Shown here: positions 1 to 5,942 of the stretch, in pieces | Layout of the letters: each line of letters opens with the position of its first letter | Numbering within the stretch: position 1 is the stretch's first letter | From: Bacteriovorax stolpii | Lineage (GTDB): Bacteria > Bdellovibrionota > Bacteriovoracia > Bacteriovoracales > Bacteriovoracaceae | Direction of reading: 5' to 3' | DNA: 6,995 nucleotides | Assembly (NCBI GenBank): GCA_945890905.1 | Contig: CAMDDI010000181.1 | Span: 1-6,995, forward strand | The notes under the pieces: generated by a model | Database searches by the model: none | Told to the model about the DNA's origin: nothing | What the model saw: the letters and a program-made list of their open reading frames with translations, nothing else | Made by a program: the position numbers and the translations under genes

Positions 1-831
1 GTTGAACGTGAGAAAAAAGTTCTCTCGCCTGATCAATTTCGCCAAACTCTTATTCAAGTGCTTCCTCATACTGAGCAGGTTTGTTTGCATCTTATGGGCG
101 AGCCGCTGGCCCATCCAGAATTCAAAAAAATTCTCGAGATCTGCGAAGAAGAAAAGGCCACCATCCAGCTAGTGACCAATGGCACTCTTTTAGCGAAATA
201 TGATTTTAATACCTTCTTTAAATCCAGCTGCCTTCGTCAGATCAATTTCTCTCTTCATAGTTTTAAAGATAATTTTCCAGGTCAGGATGTTAGACCTTAC
301 CTGTATGACATTCTCCAATTTTCTCGAGACGCCCTCAAAGAGCGTCCAGATCTCTATATCAATTTTAGGTTCTGGAACCTGCCAACCCTAAAAGAAACGA
401 ATGAAGAAAATAAAGAAATCATCGATCACATTTGTGAGTTCTTCCAAATCCCGATGCATGAGCGTGCGGACTTGGGTTTTAGAAAGAGTAAAAATATCCT
501 TGGACGAGTTTACTTTCATTTTGACACTCGCTTTGAGTGGCCTAACCTTAATGATCCTGAGCAAGGCTCACATGGATTCTGCCACGCTTTAAGCCAGCAG
601 GTAGGCATTCATGCAGACGGAACCGTAGTACCTTGCTGCCTGGATAAAGAAGCGAAAATCCCACTAGGAAACGTCTACGAAACAAGCTTTGAATCTATCC
701 TCACTCATCCACGATTAGTGAATATGAGAGAGGGGTTTCTGAATCACAATCTCACTGAAGAACTCTGTAAAAAATGTACCTACATCAAGCGCTTCGATAA
801 GAAGCAGCGCCCCCATTCTGCCCCTATATAA
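1..831 (+). CDS. Radical SAM/SPASM domain protein (5' end outside window)
   Basis: The reading frame is open from base 1 to the TAA at 829-831, so the gene begins upstream of the window. The GTG at 58 is only an internal Val codon. Numbering from the first visible codon, residues 31-39 read LMGEPLAHP, the glycine-rich 'GEP' motif after beta-2 of radical SAM enzymes, and VTNGTLL follows at about 58-64. The CxxxCxxC motif that holds the SAM-binding iron-sulfur cluster must lie in the missing N-terminus. The C-terminal part has Cys at about 194, 212, 213, 256 and 259 in the pattern C...G-x3-VPCC...CxxC, typical of a SPASM auxiliary cluster domain. Such enzymes generate a 5'-deoxyadenosyl radical, often to modify peptides, but no peptide substrate gene is visible here. 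The substrate is unknown. No clear terminator follows before lexA. Confidence 0.85.
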   Translation, partial: VEREKKVLSPDQFRQTLIQVLPHTEQVCLHLMGEPLAHPEFKKILEICEEEKATIQLVTNGTLLAKYDFNTFFKSSCLRQINFSLHSFKDNFPGQDVRPYLYDILQFSRDALKERPDLYINFRFWNLPTLKETNEENKEIIDHICEFFQIPMHERADLGFRKSKNILGRVYFHFDTRFEWPNLNDPEQGSHGFCHALSQQVGIHADGTVVPCCLDKEAKIPLGNVYETSFESILTHPRLVNMREGFLNHNLTEELCKKCTYIKRFDKKQRPHSAPI

Positions 832-855
832 AATTATGTTATTTTCAAATTTCTA

Positions 856-906
856 TTGATCTACGGAAAAATTACGTCTACACTGGTTTTATACGGAAAC
901 GATACG
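856..906 (+). promoter_or_regulatory. lexA promoter with two TACG-N7-TACG direct-repeat boxes (candidate LexA operators)
   Basis: TACGGAAAAATTACG (862-876) and TACGGAAACGATACG (892-906) share 12 of 15 bases. Each contains TACG twice, 11 bp apart, so all four TACG units lie on the same face of the helix within a box. A weak sigma-70-like promoter fits: TTGATC (856-861), 17-bp spacer, TACACT (879-884). Box 1 would lie between -35 and -10. Box 2 lies in the leader and touches the GGAG ribosome site (906-909). This is the layout of an autorepressed lexA promoter. Binding itself is inferred. Confidence 0.6.
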
Positions 907-916
907 GAGAAAAAGT

Positions 917-1510
917 ATGGCACTTACAAGAAAGCAAAAAGAAGTTCTCGACTACATCACTGAGTATGTACGCGGGAATGGTTATTCTCCGACACAAAAA
1001 GAAATTCAAGAAAACTTCGGTTTTAAATCACTGGGATCAGTTCAGGATTATATTAAGTATCTCACCAATGGCGGTTATCTTCAGAATGACTCTCATTCTG
1101 TTCGAGGCTTGATGCCAGCGGCAGTTCAGCAAAACTCTGAAGAGATTCCACTATTAGGATCCATTGCAGCAGGTATACCCATTGAAGCGATTGAGAACTC
1201 TGACATGATCAGTGTTCCTGTTCAGATGCTTGGGCGCGGTAAACACTACGCTCTCAAGGTGAAGGGTGAGTCGATGATTGAAGAAGGTATTTTAAGTGGC
1301 GACATTGCAATCATCAAACACGTGACCCAAGCAGAGAATGGCCAAATCGTTGTTGCCGTTGTGGAAAATGAAACAACATTAAAGCGCTACTTTAAGAAAG
1401 CTAAACAGATTGAACTTCATCCTGCTAACAAGACCATGAAGCCTATTATCATCAAAGATAAAGAATGCGAAATTCGTGGACTCTTGGTGGGACTGATCCG
1501 CTCTTACTAG
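917..1510 (+). CDS. lexA: LexA repressor, SOS regulator (S24 autoprotease)
   Basis: This 197-aa protein has the full LexA layout and the usual length. Residues 1-66 form the winged helix-turn-helix DNA-binding domain (ALTRKQKEVLDYI at the start, then SPTQKEI and the recognition-helix region GSVQDYIKYL). The cleavable bond is in GSIAAGIP, Ala85-Gly86. The catalytic dyad is Ser119 (GESM) and Lys156 (TTLKRY), numbered exactly as in E. coli LexA. By family knowledge it represses DNA-damage genes and cleaves itself when bound to RecA filaments. The ATG is preceded by GGAG seven bases upstream. The recognition helix differs from the common 'SPNAAEEHLKAL' type, which fits a non-standard operator. 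No SOS effector gene (recA, dnaE2, imuB) is adjacent. The gene seems to stand alone and autoregulated. Confidence 0.96.
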   Translation: MALTRKQKEVLDYITEYVRGNGYSPTQKEIQENFGFKSLGSVQDYIKYLTNGGYLQNDSHSVRGLMPAAVQQNSEEIPLLGSIAAGIPIEAIENSDMISVPVQMLGRGKHYALKVKGESMIEEGILSGDIAIIKHVTQAENGQIVVAVVENETTLKRYFKKAKQIELHPANKTMKPIIIKDKECEIRGLLVGLIRSY

Positions 1511-1570
1511 ATCTCGTTAACTAAACACTCACACGCTCTCGAAGCTTTATACTCGTCAAGGAGGACGTTT

Positions 1571-1768
1571 ATGCTGGCACACGCACGCCTACACCCATCG
1601 TTTGCTGATATTAATGAAACTGAACTGTTTGCAAGGATTCAACTTGAGCTCGTTAACCGCTATGGCGTAGATGAAAAGCTCGCCAACGAAATGGCCTGGG
1701 ACCTCATTGATGTTCTCTCGGCCATTGATAGCGATATCGATATTTTTGAGAAGTATTTCCTGCACTAA
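1571..1768 (+). CDS. Small acidic hypothetical protein, 65 aa
   Basis: A 65-residue reading frame starts at an ATG with an excellent AAGGAGG ribosome site at 1558-1564, six bases upstream, which makes translation likely. It is soluble and acidic, with predicted helical character. A Leu/Ile-rich stretch runs from about residue 17 to 63 with DLIDVLSAIDSDIDIFEKYF near the end, and there is no signal peptide, membrane segment or Cys. I do not recognise the family. It begins 60 bp after lexA. TATACT at 1548-1553 could be a -10 box, but no convincing -35 is seen, so it may be read through from lexA. No TACG-N7-TACG box lies in front of it, so there is no sequence evidence for its own SOS control. 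Confidence 0.7.
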   Translation: MLAHARLHPSFADINETELFARIQLELVNRYGVDEKLANEMAWDLIDVLSAIDSDIDIFEKYFLH

Positions 1769-1878
1769 GACTTTCTCAACCTTTAATGATTAAAAACTTC
1801 CAAGCTACTCTCAGTGACGAATGGCACGAGTTAAGGATGCTTTGACTTTTTTGCCCCACAATTTCTAGGAGGAACCAC

Positions 1879-1974
1879 ATGGCGACCGTAACGGAAAAAG
1901 ATTTATGGATTTCAAAATCACTACTTATCTTGATTGGTAGCTTCATCATTTTTAGCGTGGTGGGCGTAGTCTAG
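1879..1974 (+). CDS. 31-aa single-pass membrane miniprotein
   Basis: ATG at 1879 and TAG at 1972-1974 frame a 31-codon gene. A perfect AGGAGG at 1867-1872 sits six bases before the start. The product has a short polar N-terminus (MATVTEKDLWISK) followed by an uninterrupted hydrophobic segment of about 18 residues (SLLILIGSFIIFSVVGVV) that reaches the C-terminus. This is the architecture of bacterial membrane miniproteins, several of which are subunits or regulators of larger membrane complexes. The orientation is probably N-in, because the charged residues come first. The stop overlaps that of the convergent gene on the other strand. TTGACT (1842-1847) could be a -35 element, but no good -10 follows at the right distance. 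Function is unknown. The strong ribosome site plus the clean helix is the main evidence. Confidence 0.65.
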   Translation: MATVTEKDLWISKSLLILIGSFIIFSVVGVV

Positions 1975-2351
1975 ATAAAGAAATAACTCTCGATCATCTC
2001 TTTGGATAAATCCTGGTGTTGGAAGTGTGGTTTGAGGAAGACATGCTTCACCACCAGGTTATTTTTCAAAAAAAATCCACAGATCTGGCCTTTGACCAAA
2101 ATTAGTCGACGGTGTTCTGGTGGAAAAGTTTTGTAATCCACAGCCGTTGAACCTGAACTGGCCATGATCGCTTCTAAGACTGAATCTTGCTCATCACTTA
2201 TTTCTTCAAACTGAATGCCGCATTTTTTTAGAGTATAACCAAACGGGCAATGAAGACACGCTGACTTACAGCATGTTCCTCTATTCTTAAGAAACTGGCT
2301 GGTGAAAACCGTGAAGCCTTCGGGGGATAAATAAGAAAGTTCCTTCTGCAT
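1971..2351 (-). CDS. DUF5522-like Cys-rich protein with C-terminal extension, 126 aa
   Basis: The first 40 residues read like the small DUF5522 family: GFTVFTSQFLKNRGTCC followed by KSACLHCPFGY, giving Cys27, Cys28, Cys32 and Cys35 in a CC-x3-C-x2-C arrangement. Those cysteines suggest metal or iron-sulfur binding, but the family has no established function that I know. Residues 41-126 form an extension of about 85 aa with no recognised domain. It could be a separate alpha/beta module (SGSTAVDYKTFPPEHRRLILVK, then a hydrophobic core). There is no signal peptide, so it is probably cytoplasmic. No Shine-Dalgarno precedes the ATG. A -10-like box ends nine bases upstream, so the mRNA may be leaderless. 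The gene is convergent with the 31-aa gene and divergent from the gene at 2374. Confidence 0.75.
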   Translation of the reverse strand: MQKELSYLSPEGFTVFTSQFLKNRGTCCKSACLHCPFGYTLKKCGIQFEEISDEQDSVLEAIMASSGSTAVDYKTFPPEHRRLILVKGQICGFFLKNNLVVKHVFLKPHFQHQDLSKEMIESYFFI

Positions 2352-2358
2352 ATTTTTT

Positions 2359-2368
2359 GATTATAATC
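2359..2368. promoter_or_regulatory. Palindromic -10 element, candidate bidirectional leaderless promoter
   Basis: GATTATAATC is a perfect 10-bp palindrome. It presents TATAAT on the + strand (2362-2367) and on the - strand (2365-2360). The + start codon lies 7 bases after the + box, and the - start codon (2351) lies 9 bases after the - box. Neither gene has a Shine-Dalgarno in the 22-bp gap. Transcription from these boxes would start at, or within two bases of, the ATG. No clear -35 was found on either side. Confidence 0.5.
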
Positions 2369-2373
2369 TATTC

Positions 2374-3123
2374 ATGCTGTGGTGGCCTTTTATTTTTATC
2401 ATGCAGGCTTTTTCAATCGACCTTACGGTCGAAAAATACTGCTATCCCTCTGAATCCCAGATGCGAGCAAGTTTTCGTGAGCTTAAAACAATTCTAGTTC
2501 CGTCGGATAAAGCGCAAGCCGATGGAGTTTGTATAAATATACAAATGGCCCCTCACCGGCATGAATTAATTCAGCAATATCTTCGTCGGCTTGATCCCAG
2601 TGTGAGCATTTCTTTTTCTAGTGCCGATATCAGAAGAGAGCCTTGTAAGCTCAAAGTTGAAAAAGTAAAAAATCTCAATCAGGCTACAACCTCGGTAAAC
2701 ATTGATGGATCTCCAAATGCGGTATCATCCGTCACAGAATCTCAGAGTACAGATACCATGCAGATTCAAACCATTAATGAATTTGAGCTTTCGGTGAACC
2801 AGGACAGCATCAAAGGAAATTGCCGTTACATCGGACCTCATCGATACGAAATAACACTCACGGCAAGAAAGGATTTAAAGCCTCTACTACCACCTACCTC
2901 TCCTGGTACAGTAGTAATTATCAATCAAGCAGAGCTTCCTAATAATCAGGAAACATCCAGTCTTCAAACTCAATTGTCTTTGAGTCGTGGCGATAAAATT
3001 GAAATTGGCGGAGTGATCAAAGATCTTCGAGGAAAGAGTCGCGAGATAAAAATCGATCCATCAATCAATTCAGAGCAAACCAATGGGCAAAGTCAGGAAA
3101 AAGTTTGGCTTAGTTTAGAATAG
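2374..3123 (+). CDS. Hypothetical exported protein, 249 aa
   Basis: I do not recognise this protein. The N-terminus MLWWPFIFIMQAFS is strongly hydrophobic but lacks the usual Lys/Arg, so it could be a short signal peptide (cleavage near Ala12-Phe-Ser14) or an anchor. The rest is polar with Cys at 23, 52, 92 and 148, an even number compatible with periplasmic disulfides. Residues about 96-135 are Ser/Thr/Asn-rich and probably a linker. Around 150-160 is YIGPHRYEITLTARKD, and residues 165-185 are Pro-rich. The C-terminal 60 residues (LSLSRGDKIEIGGVIKDLRG...) loosely resemble the beta-sheet segment of secretin-type proteins, but this is too weak to name. There is no ribosome site at the first ATG. 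The alternative ATG at 2401 also lacks one and would remove the hydrophobic segment, so the first start is preferred, probably leaderless. There is no homologous neighbour to suggest a role. Confidence 0.7.
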   Translation: MLWWPFIFIMQAFSIDLTVEKYCYPSESQMRASFRELKTILVPSDKAQADGVCINIQMAPHRHELIQQYLRRLDPSVSISFSSADIRREPCKLKVEKVKNLNQATTSVNIDGSPNAVSSVTESQSTDTMQIQTINEFELSVNQDSIKGNCRYIGPHRYEITLTARKDLKPLLPPTSPGTVVIINQAELPNNQETSSLQTQLSLSRGDKIEIGGVIKDLRGKSREIKIDPSINSEQTNGQSQEKVWLSLE

Positions 3124-3144
3124 AAAATCTGCTTTCTTACAGTG

Positions 3145-3210
3145 TTTTGACACGAGTTAACTTTTTGACATCACTACTCTTACACAAACTTACACTCTTA
3201 TTCTGTCAAA
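3145..3210. repeat. Three TTTGACA boxes upstream of the sigma-54-type promoter at 3318
   Basis: TTTTGACA occurs at 3145-3152 and 3163-3170 (18 bp apart), and the inverted form TGTCAAA at 3204-3210. TTACAC is also repeated with a 10-bp period at 3180-3185 and 3190-3195. Relative to the predicted RNA start at 3344 the boxes lie about 135-200 bp upstream, the usual range for activator sites of sigma-54 promoters. No gene is credible between 3124 and 3532. A binding role is inference only. Confidence 0.3.
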
Positions 3211-3317
3211 TTTATCCCCTAAATGTGGTCAGGAACGGGGCATACTGCCTAGTTGTTTTTTTATTTTGGCCTAGAGAATCATCACTCTTTTTCAAGGGTT
3301 ATAATTCAAAGAATATT

Positions 3318-3333
3318 TGGCATGGGGGTTGCT
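3318..3333 (+). promoter_or_regulatory. Sigma-54 (-24/-12) type promoter of predicted RNA C
   Basis: TGGCATGGGGGTTGCT matches the sigma-54 consensus TGGCACG-N4-TTGCW at all but one defined base, with the required GG-N10-GC spacing (GG 3319-3320, GC 3331-3332). The predicted start of transcription is near 3344. The same element stands in the same position before the two homologous units at 6130 and 6454. Confidence 0.75.
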
Positions 3334-3343
3334 TTATTAATTC

Positions 3344-3509
3344 TCAAGCAGGGGAATGAACTCCATAAAATGTTCAGAAAATATCCCAGGAAAAGTTTAG
3401 CTAACCACTACGCTTTTTCCCATAATAGCCTTCCCCACAAGTTCAACGTTCTTTTCCCTGCAAGGTTAAAAAAAATTAAAAAAGCCCGAGTTTATCTCGG
3501 GCTTTTTTT
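3344..3509 (+). ncRNA. Predicted sigma-54-dependent small RNA, copy C
   Basis: The unit runs from the predicted -12/+1 start to an intrinsic terminator, about 166 nt. It is a diverged relative of the two copies at 6156 and 6480. Shared parts, in order, are: an Ala/Gly-rich 5' end followed by TGAACTCC and a stem TGAAC/GTTCA (3357-3361 with 3372-3376); AGCTAACCACT in the middle; CCCACAAGTTCAACGTTCT at 3434-3452, which matches copy A at 18 of 19 bases; and CAAGGTTA just before the terminator. TAACC in the middle block can pair with GGTTA near the 3' end. The same pairing is possible in copy A with a longer UAAACC/GGUUUA helix. The only small frame (ATG at 3356, 14 codons) is not preserved in the other copies, so an RNA function is favoured. 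The ends are estimates. Confidence 0.65.
3484..3509. terminator. Bidirectional intrinsic terminator
   Basis: The stem GCCCGAG (3484-3490) pairs with CTCGGGC (3496-3502) across a 5-base loop. Seven T follow on the + strand, and an A-rich tract precedes it, which gives a U-tract on the - strand. It therefore ends predicted RNA C on the + strand and the minus-strand gene that stops at 3533. Confidence 0.93.
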
Positions 3510-3532
3510 GTCTTAGATTGAAATCTAAAAAA

Positions 3533-3958
3533 CTATTCAGCAAGAAGAACGATTGAAAGAGCAGTCGCCATCTTTTCAAGTTCTGAACCAGAAGCGATGT
3601 TAGCATTTACTTCAGACATTTGAGCTTCATCTTGTGACATTTCTTCAAAAAACTCACGAAGAGCTGGTTGACGAACGTCTTCAAGAACTTGAACTTCTCC
3701 AGCGGCCATATCATTTGAAAGATTAGCAAGATCATCTTTCAATTGCTCTTTACCAGCAACACCACGAGCACCTGCTGAAGCAGCAGTTGAAACGAATGGA
3801 GCAAGTGTAACTGCCAATGTAGATGCAATCGCAACGTCAGAGACTTGAATTACAGTTGCAGTTGGAAGAGCAGTTGTGACCAATGTAGCTTCCGAAAATT
3901 CTTGAGCAAAGGCCTGACCAAAAGAGCAAAGAAGCATAAGTGTAAAAAACTTTTTCAT
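3533..3958 (-). CDS. Secreted Ala-rich small protein, 141 aa
   Basis: The N-terminus MKKFFTLMLLCSFGQAFAQEF is a classical Sec signal peptide, with Lys2-Lys3, a hydrophobic core and predicted cleavage after AFA at residue 18 or 19. The mature protein is about 122 residues and rich in Ala, Val, Glu and Ser. Residues about 20-70 are Ala/Val/Thr-rich (TTALPTATVIQVSD, then STLAVTLAPFVSTAASAGARG), and residues 70-130 look like amphipathic acidic helices (REFFEEMSQDEAQMSEVN). It contains no Cys in the mature part and no known motif. I cannot name a family. AGGAGG lies five bases before the ATG. It starts 51 bp after the stop of the HExxH/DUF4105-like gene in the same direction, with no terminator between, so cotranscription is plausible. 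It ends just before the shared bidirectional terminator. Confidence 0.8.
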   Translation of the reverse strand: MKKFFTLMLLCSFGQAFAQEFSEATLVTTALPTATVIQVSDVAIASTLAVTLAPFVSTAASAGARGVAGKEQLKDDLANLSNDMAAGEVQVLEDVRQPALREFFEEMSQDEAQMSEVNANIASGSELEKMATALSIVLLAE

Positions 3959-3960
3959 AA

Positions 3961-3976
3961 AATCCTCCTAAGGATT
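3961..3976 (-). promoter_or_regulatory. Hairpin covering the ribosome binding site of the secreted 141-aa protein gene
   Basis: On the minus strand AATCCT-TAGG-AGGATT forms a perfect 6-bp stem with a 4-base loop. The AGGAGG ribosome site (complement of 3964-3969) is split between loop and 3' arm, so the fold would partly mask it. The stem is A/U-rich and only moderately stable. Confidence 0.4.
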
Positions 3977-3981
3977 GTGAT

Positions 3982-3996
3982 TGCAAACAAGTTGCA
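3982..3996. repeat. 15-bp inverted repeat TGCAA-N5-TTGCA between two minus-strand genes
   Basis: TGCAAACAAGTTGCA is symmetric over five bases per arm. It lies 24-38 bp upstream of the start at 3958, within the 51-bp gap to the preceding gene. TATAA on the minus strand just upstream (about 3999-4005) could be a -10, so the repeat would lie near a transcription start. It could be a regulator site. It has no U-tract and is not a terminator. Confidence 0.3.
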
Positions 3997-4009
3997 TGTT
4001 TATAATTAA

Positions 4010-5896
4010 CTAAGGCGTTTCAATTCTCGACGTTTCTAAAAGTATTCTAACTGTATAATTTTTAATTTCTTTAGCTGAGTCCATCTCTTCCAACTCACGA
4101 GTGAAGTAAGATTTATTCATTAGAGTTTCAAGACTTCCAATCTGCTCCTGAGTGGAATTTTTCAAATCCTCTTCACGCTTTTGGGCAAAAGCTGGATACT
4201 GAGATTCTAATTCATGAGCAAGTGGAACTCCGTAAGCAGAGTTAATAACCTGCCAAGGTTGAAGAGTGAGAGATTTAAGACTTCCACCCATTTCCATAAC
4301 CGCTGCTCGAAGTTCTTCATCCTGATTCATCAACTGAGCTGCTTTCTTCGGCAATTCAGATAACATTTTGCCAGTCACATATCTTTCCATATAAACAACT
4401 TTCATTAGCACAGCTTTCTTTACTAAACTCGACAGATCATTGCGTGCAAAGTACTGCTGATACTTGGCCAGACGATCAGCACCACGAGATTTTGTCACAA
4501 ATTCTTCAAAATCTTTCTCAGCGTAAAATCCAAGATTTTTTAAGTATAAGAATGCAGAATTCAGTTCAGCGAAAAGACCTGGGATCAAATACCCTTGAGC
4601 AATCATATTTTCGCGAGACATGCCTTCAAGAGGAGCTGTGGTTAAATTATTTCTGGTACGGATCAAGTCTTTGTACATTTGTTCTGGAGTCAAAGAGTTA
4701 ACCAAACGGCTTTGCTCATCATTTAATACTATGGCCAAATGCTTCTGGGCTTCAGATCCACAGTTATTATCCACAAAGAAGTATTTACCTTGATAAGTCC
4801 AATATCTCTCAAGACTCACATCTAGAAATTCTGTCTTCTGAGCATTCGTAAGATTCAAAGGAACGCTGATTAAATCCCGGAGATCAAACTTTGTGTACTC
4901 TTGTTGAACTTCATGAAAGCGGAAGATAAACATTTGAGACGAATAATCTCCGTTTAGACCTTTCAAGTAGCTTAAGTTCATATCTGTCATGAAGGCCCGG
5001 TAGCTTAATACTAAGTGATGAGAAACATCATTTAAACACTCTGGTCCAACTGTTCTTCTGAAAGGAGCACACACCACAACTCTAAACATGGCATGTCCCC
5101 AGTTAGACATGATGGCCTTTCCTTTACCGGCAAAGAGATAATCAATGCGGTAAACACGTTTAGGATCAAGTTTGGCTTCGTGAAGATAATTATCTTCCAT
5201 GTACGAAGATTGAGTGATGATTTTGTAGTTTTTTGTACATTCATTTTTGAGAGGAATGCCCAACTGAGCTGAAAGGAAAGCCGCTGTAGCAGGCTTGCGA
5301 CATTCAAATTCAGGATCTAAAACGAGATATTCCGTATTAACAGCTAAAGACTCTTGTAAATTTTTAAATTCGTAAGCATCAGGAGAAGCAGAACGGTTAG
5401 AATTCATAACCGCACGGCGAGGATTGCGTTGAACTTTCTTAATTCCTACTAATCTTTGAAAGTCAGGACGGCTACTGATTCTTTCTGAGAAATCTTTCAC
5501 ATGAGTGAGTTCGTGAATGATAGTTGCCTTCAAAAATTCACGAAAGGTTTTATGAGAACAAGCAAAGTTAGTCGTATTAGTGCGGGCCAAGTTTAGTAGA
5601 CGAGCACTAAAGCTCAGATGAAAGCCTCTTCCGAAAAGATCTTTCTGAGTAAATCCATAAATGCTTCCTTCGCCTTGCTCACAAAGGTTATCAGACATAT
5701 TAACGTCAGCTTGGTAGTTAGCTTCTCTAATACGAATAGGGCCACGGACATTCTGGAAATAATTAGATGGCAGCAATGCCAGAGCTGAGTTGACTTCGCT
5801 TTTAAGGAAATCGGAAGTGTTCGCAGGAAAGGAAATCTCTGCAGCCGATGCGGCAGACACCACTAATGCCACGGCCAAAATGACCCAAATCTTCAT
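4010..5896 (-). CDS. Exported HExxH and DUF4105-like (papain-like) two-domain protein, 628 aa
   Basis: The chosen ATG (5894-5896) gives a clean signal peptide, MKIWVILAVALVVSAASAAE, with a ribosome site AAAGGAAAA just upstream. The frame extends 22 codons further to a TTG at 5962, but that extension hides the signal peptide and has no ribosome site. Domain 1 (about 20-200) contains ATIIHELTHVKDFS, so His128-Glu129-Leu-Thr-His132 is a zinc HExxH motif. Glu182 in QESLAVNTEY may be the third ligand, as in gluzincin-like enzymes. Domain 2 (about 245-400) has NWGHAMFRVVVC with His268 and YFFVDNNCGSEA with Cys379. This resembles the conserved GHA and DNC motifs of DUF4105, whose fold is considered related to papain-like/NlpC-P60 hydrolases. 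Residues 400-628 are largely helical and unassigned. The location is the periplasm or outside the cell. A role in cleaving peptidoglycan or prey material is possible but inferred. TATACT on the minus strand (5924-5919) is a possible -10. Confidence 0.85.
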   Translation of the reverse strand: MKIWVILAVALVVSAASAAEISFPANTSDFLKSEVNSALALLPSNYFQNVRGPIRIREANYQADVNMSDNLCEQGEGSIYGFTQKDLFGRGFHLSFSARLLNLARTNTTNFACSHKTFREFLKATIIHELTHVKDFSERISSRPDFQRLVGIKKVQRNPRRAVMNSNRSASPDAYEFKNLQESLAVNTEYLVLDPEFECRKPATAAFLSAQLGIPLKNECTKNYKIITQSSYMEDNYLHEAKLDPKRVYRIDYLFAGKGKAIMSNWGHAMFRVVVCAPFRRTVGPECLNDVSHHLVLSYRAFMTDMNLSYLKGLNGDYSSQMFIFRFHEVQQEYTKFDLRDLISVPLNLTNAQKTEFLDVSLERYWTYQGKYFFVDNNCGSEAQKHLAIVLNDEQSRLVNSLTPEQMYKDLIRTRNNLTTAPLEGMSRENMIAQGYLIPGLFAELNSAFLYLKNLGFYAEKDFEEFVTKSRGADRLAKYQQYFARNDLSSLVKKAVLMKVVYMERYVTGKMLSELPKKAAQLMNQDEELRAAVMEMGGSLKSLTLQPWQVINSAYGVPLAHELESQYPAFAQKREEDLKNSTQEQIGSLETLMNKSYFTRELEEMDSAKEIKNYTVRILLETSRIETP

Positions 5897-5942
5897 ATGT
5901 TTTCCTTTAATAGGACTCAGTATATGCGTCGCACCAGTTACC

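Noticed and set aside
200..592. Out-of-frame + strand frames at 200-391 and 401-592
   Set aside because: They lie within the radical SAM gene in another frame and have no independent evidence.
832..916. Canonical B. bacteriovorus LexA box TTAC-N3-GTAA at lexA
   Set aside because: I looked for it and it is not present. TTAC at 872-875 has no GTAA partner at the right distance, so the direct repeat is the better candidate.
1822..1840. TGGCACG upstream of the 31-aa gene as a fourth sigma-54 promoter
   Set aside because: The base pair at N10 after GG is GG instead of GC, and the -12 TTGC element is missing. It could be a chance or decayed match.
3147..3516. Two + strand open frames (3147-3359 and 3253-3516) in the gene-free stretch
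   Set aside because: They have poor starts, no ribosome site and atypical composition, and they overlap the sigma-54-type promoter, the RNA C blocks and the terminator.
4444..5307. Open frames inside the 628-aa gene (4444-4701 on +, 5032-5307 on - in another frame)
   Set aside because: They are shadows of the strongly supported gene, with no ribosome site or recognisable product.
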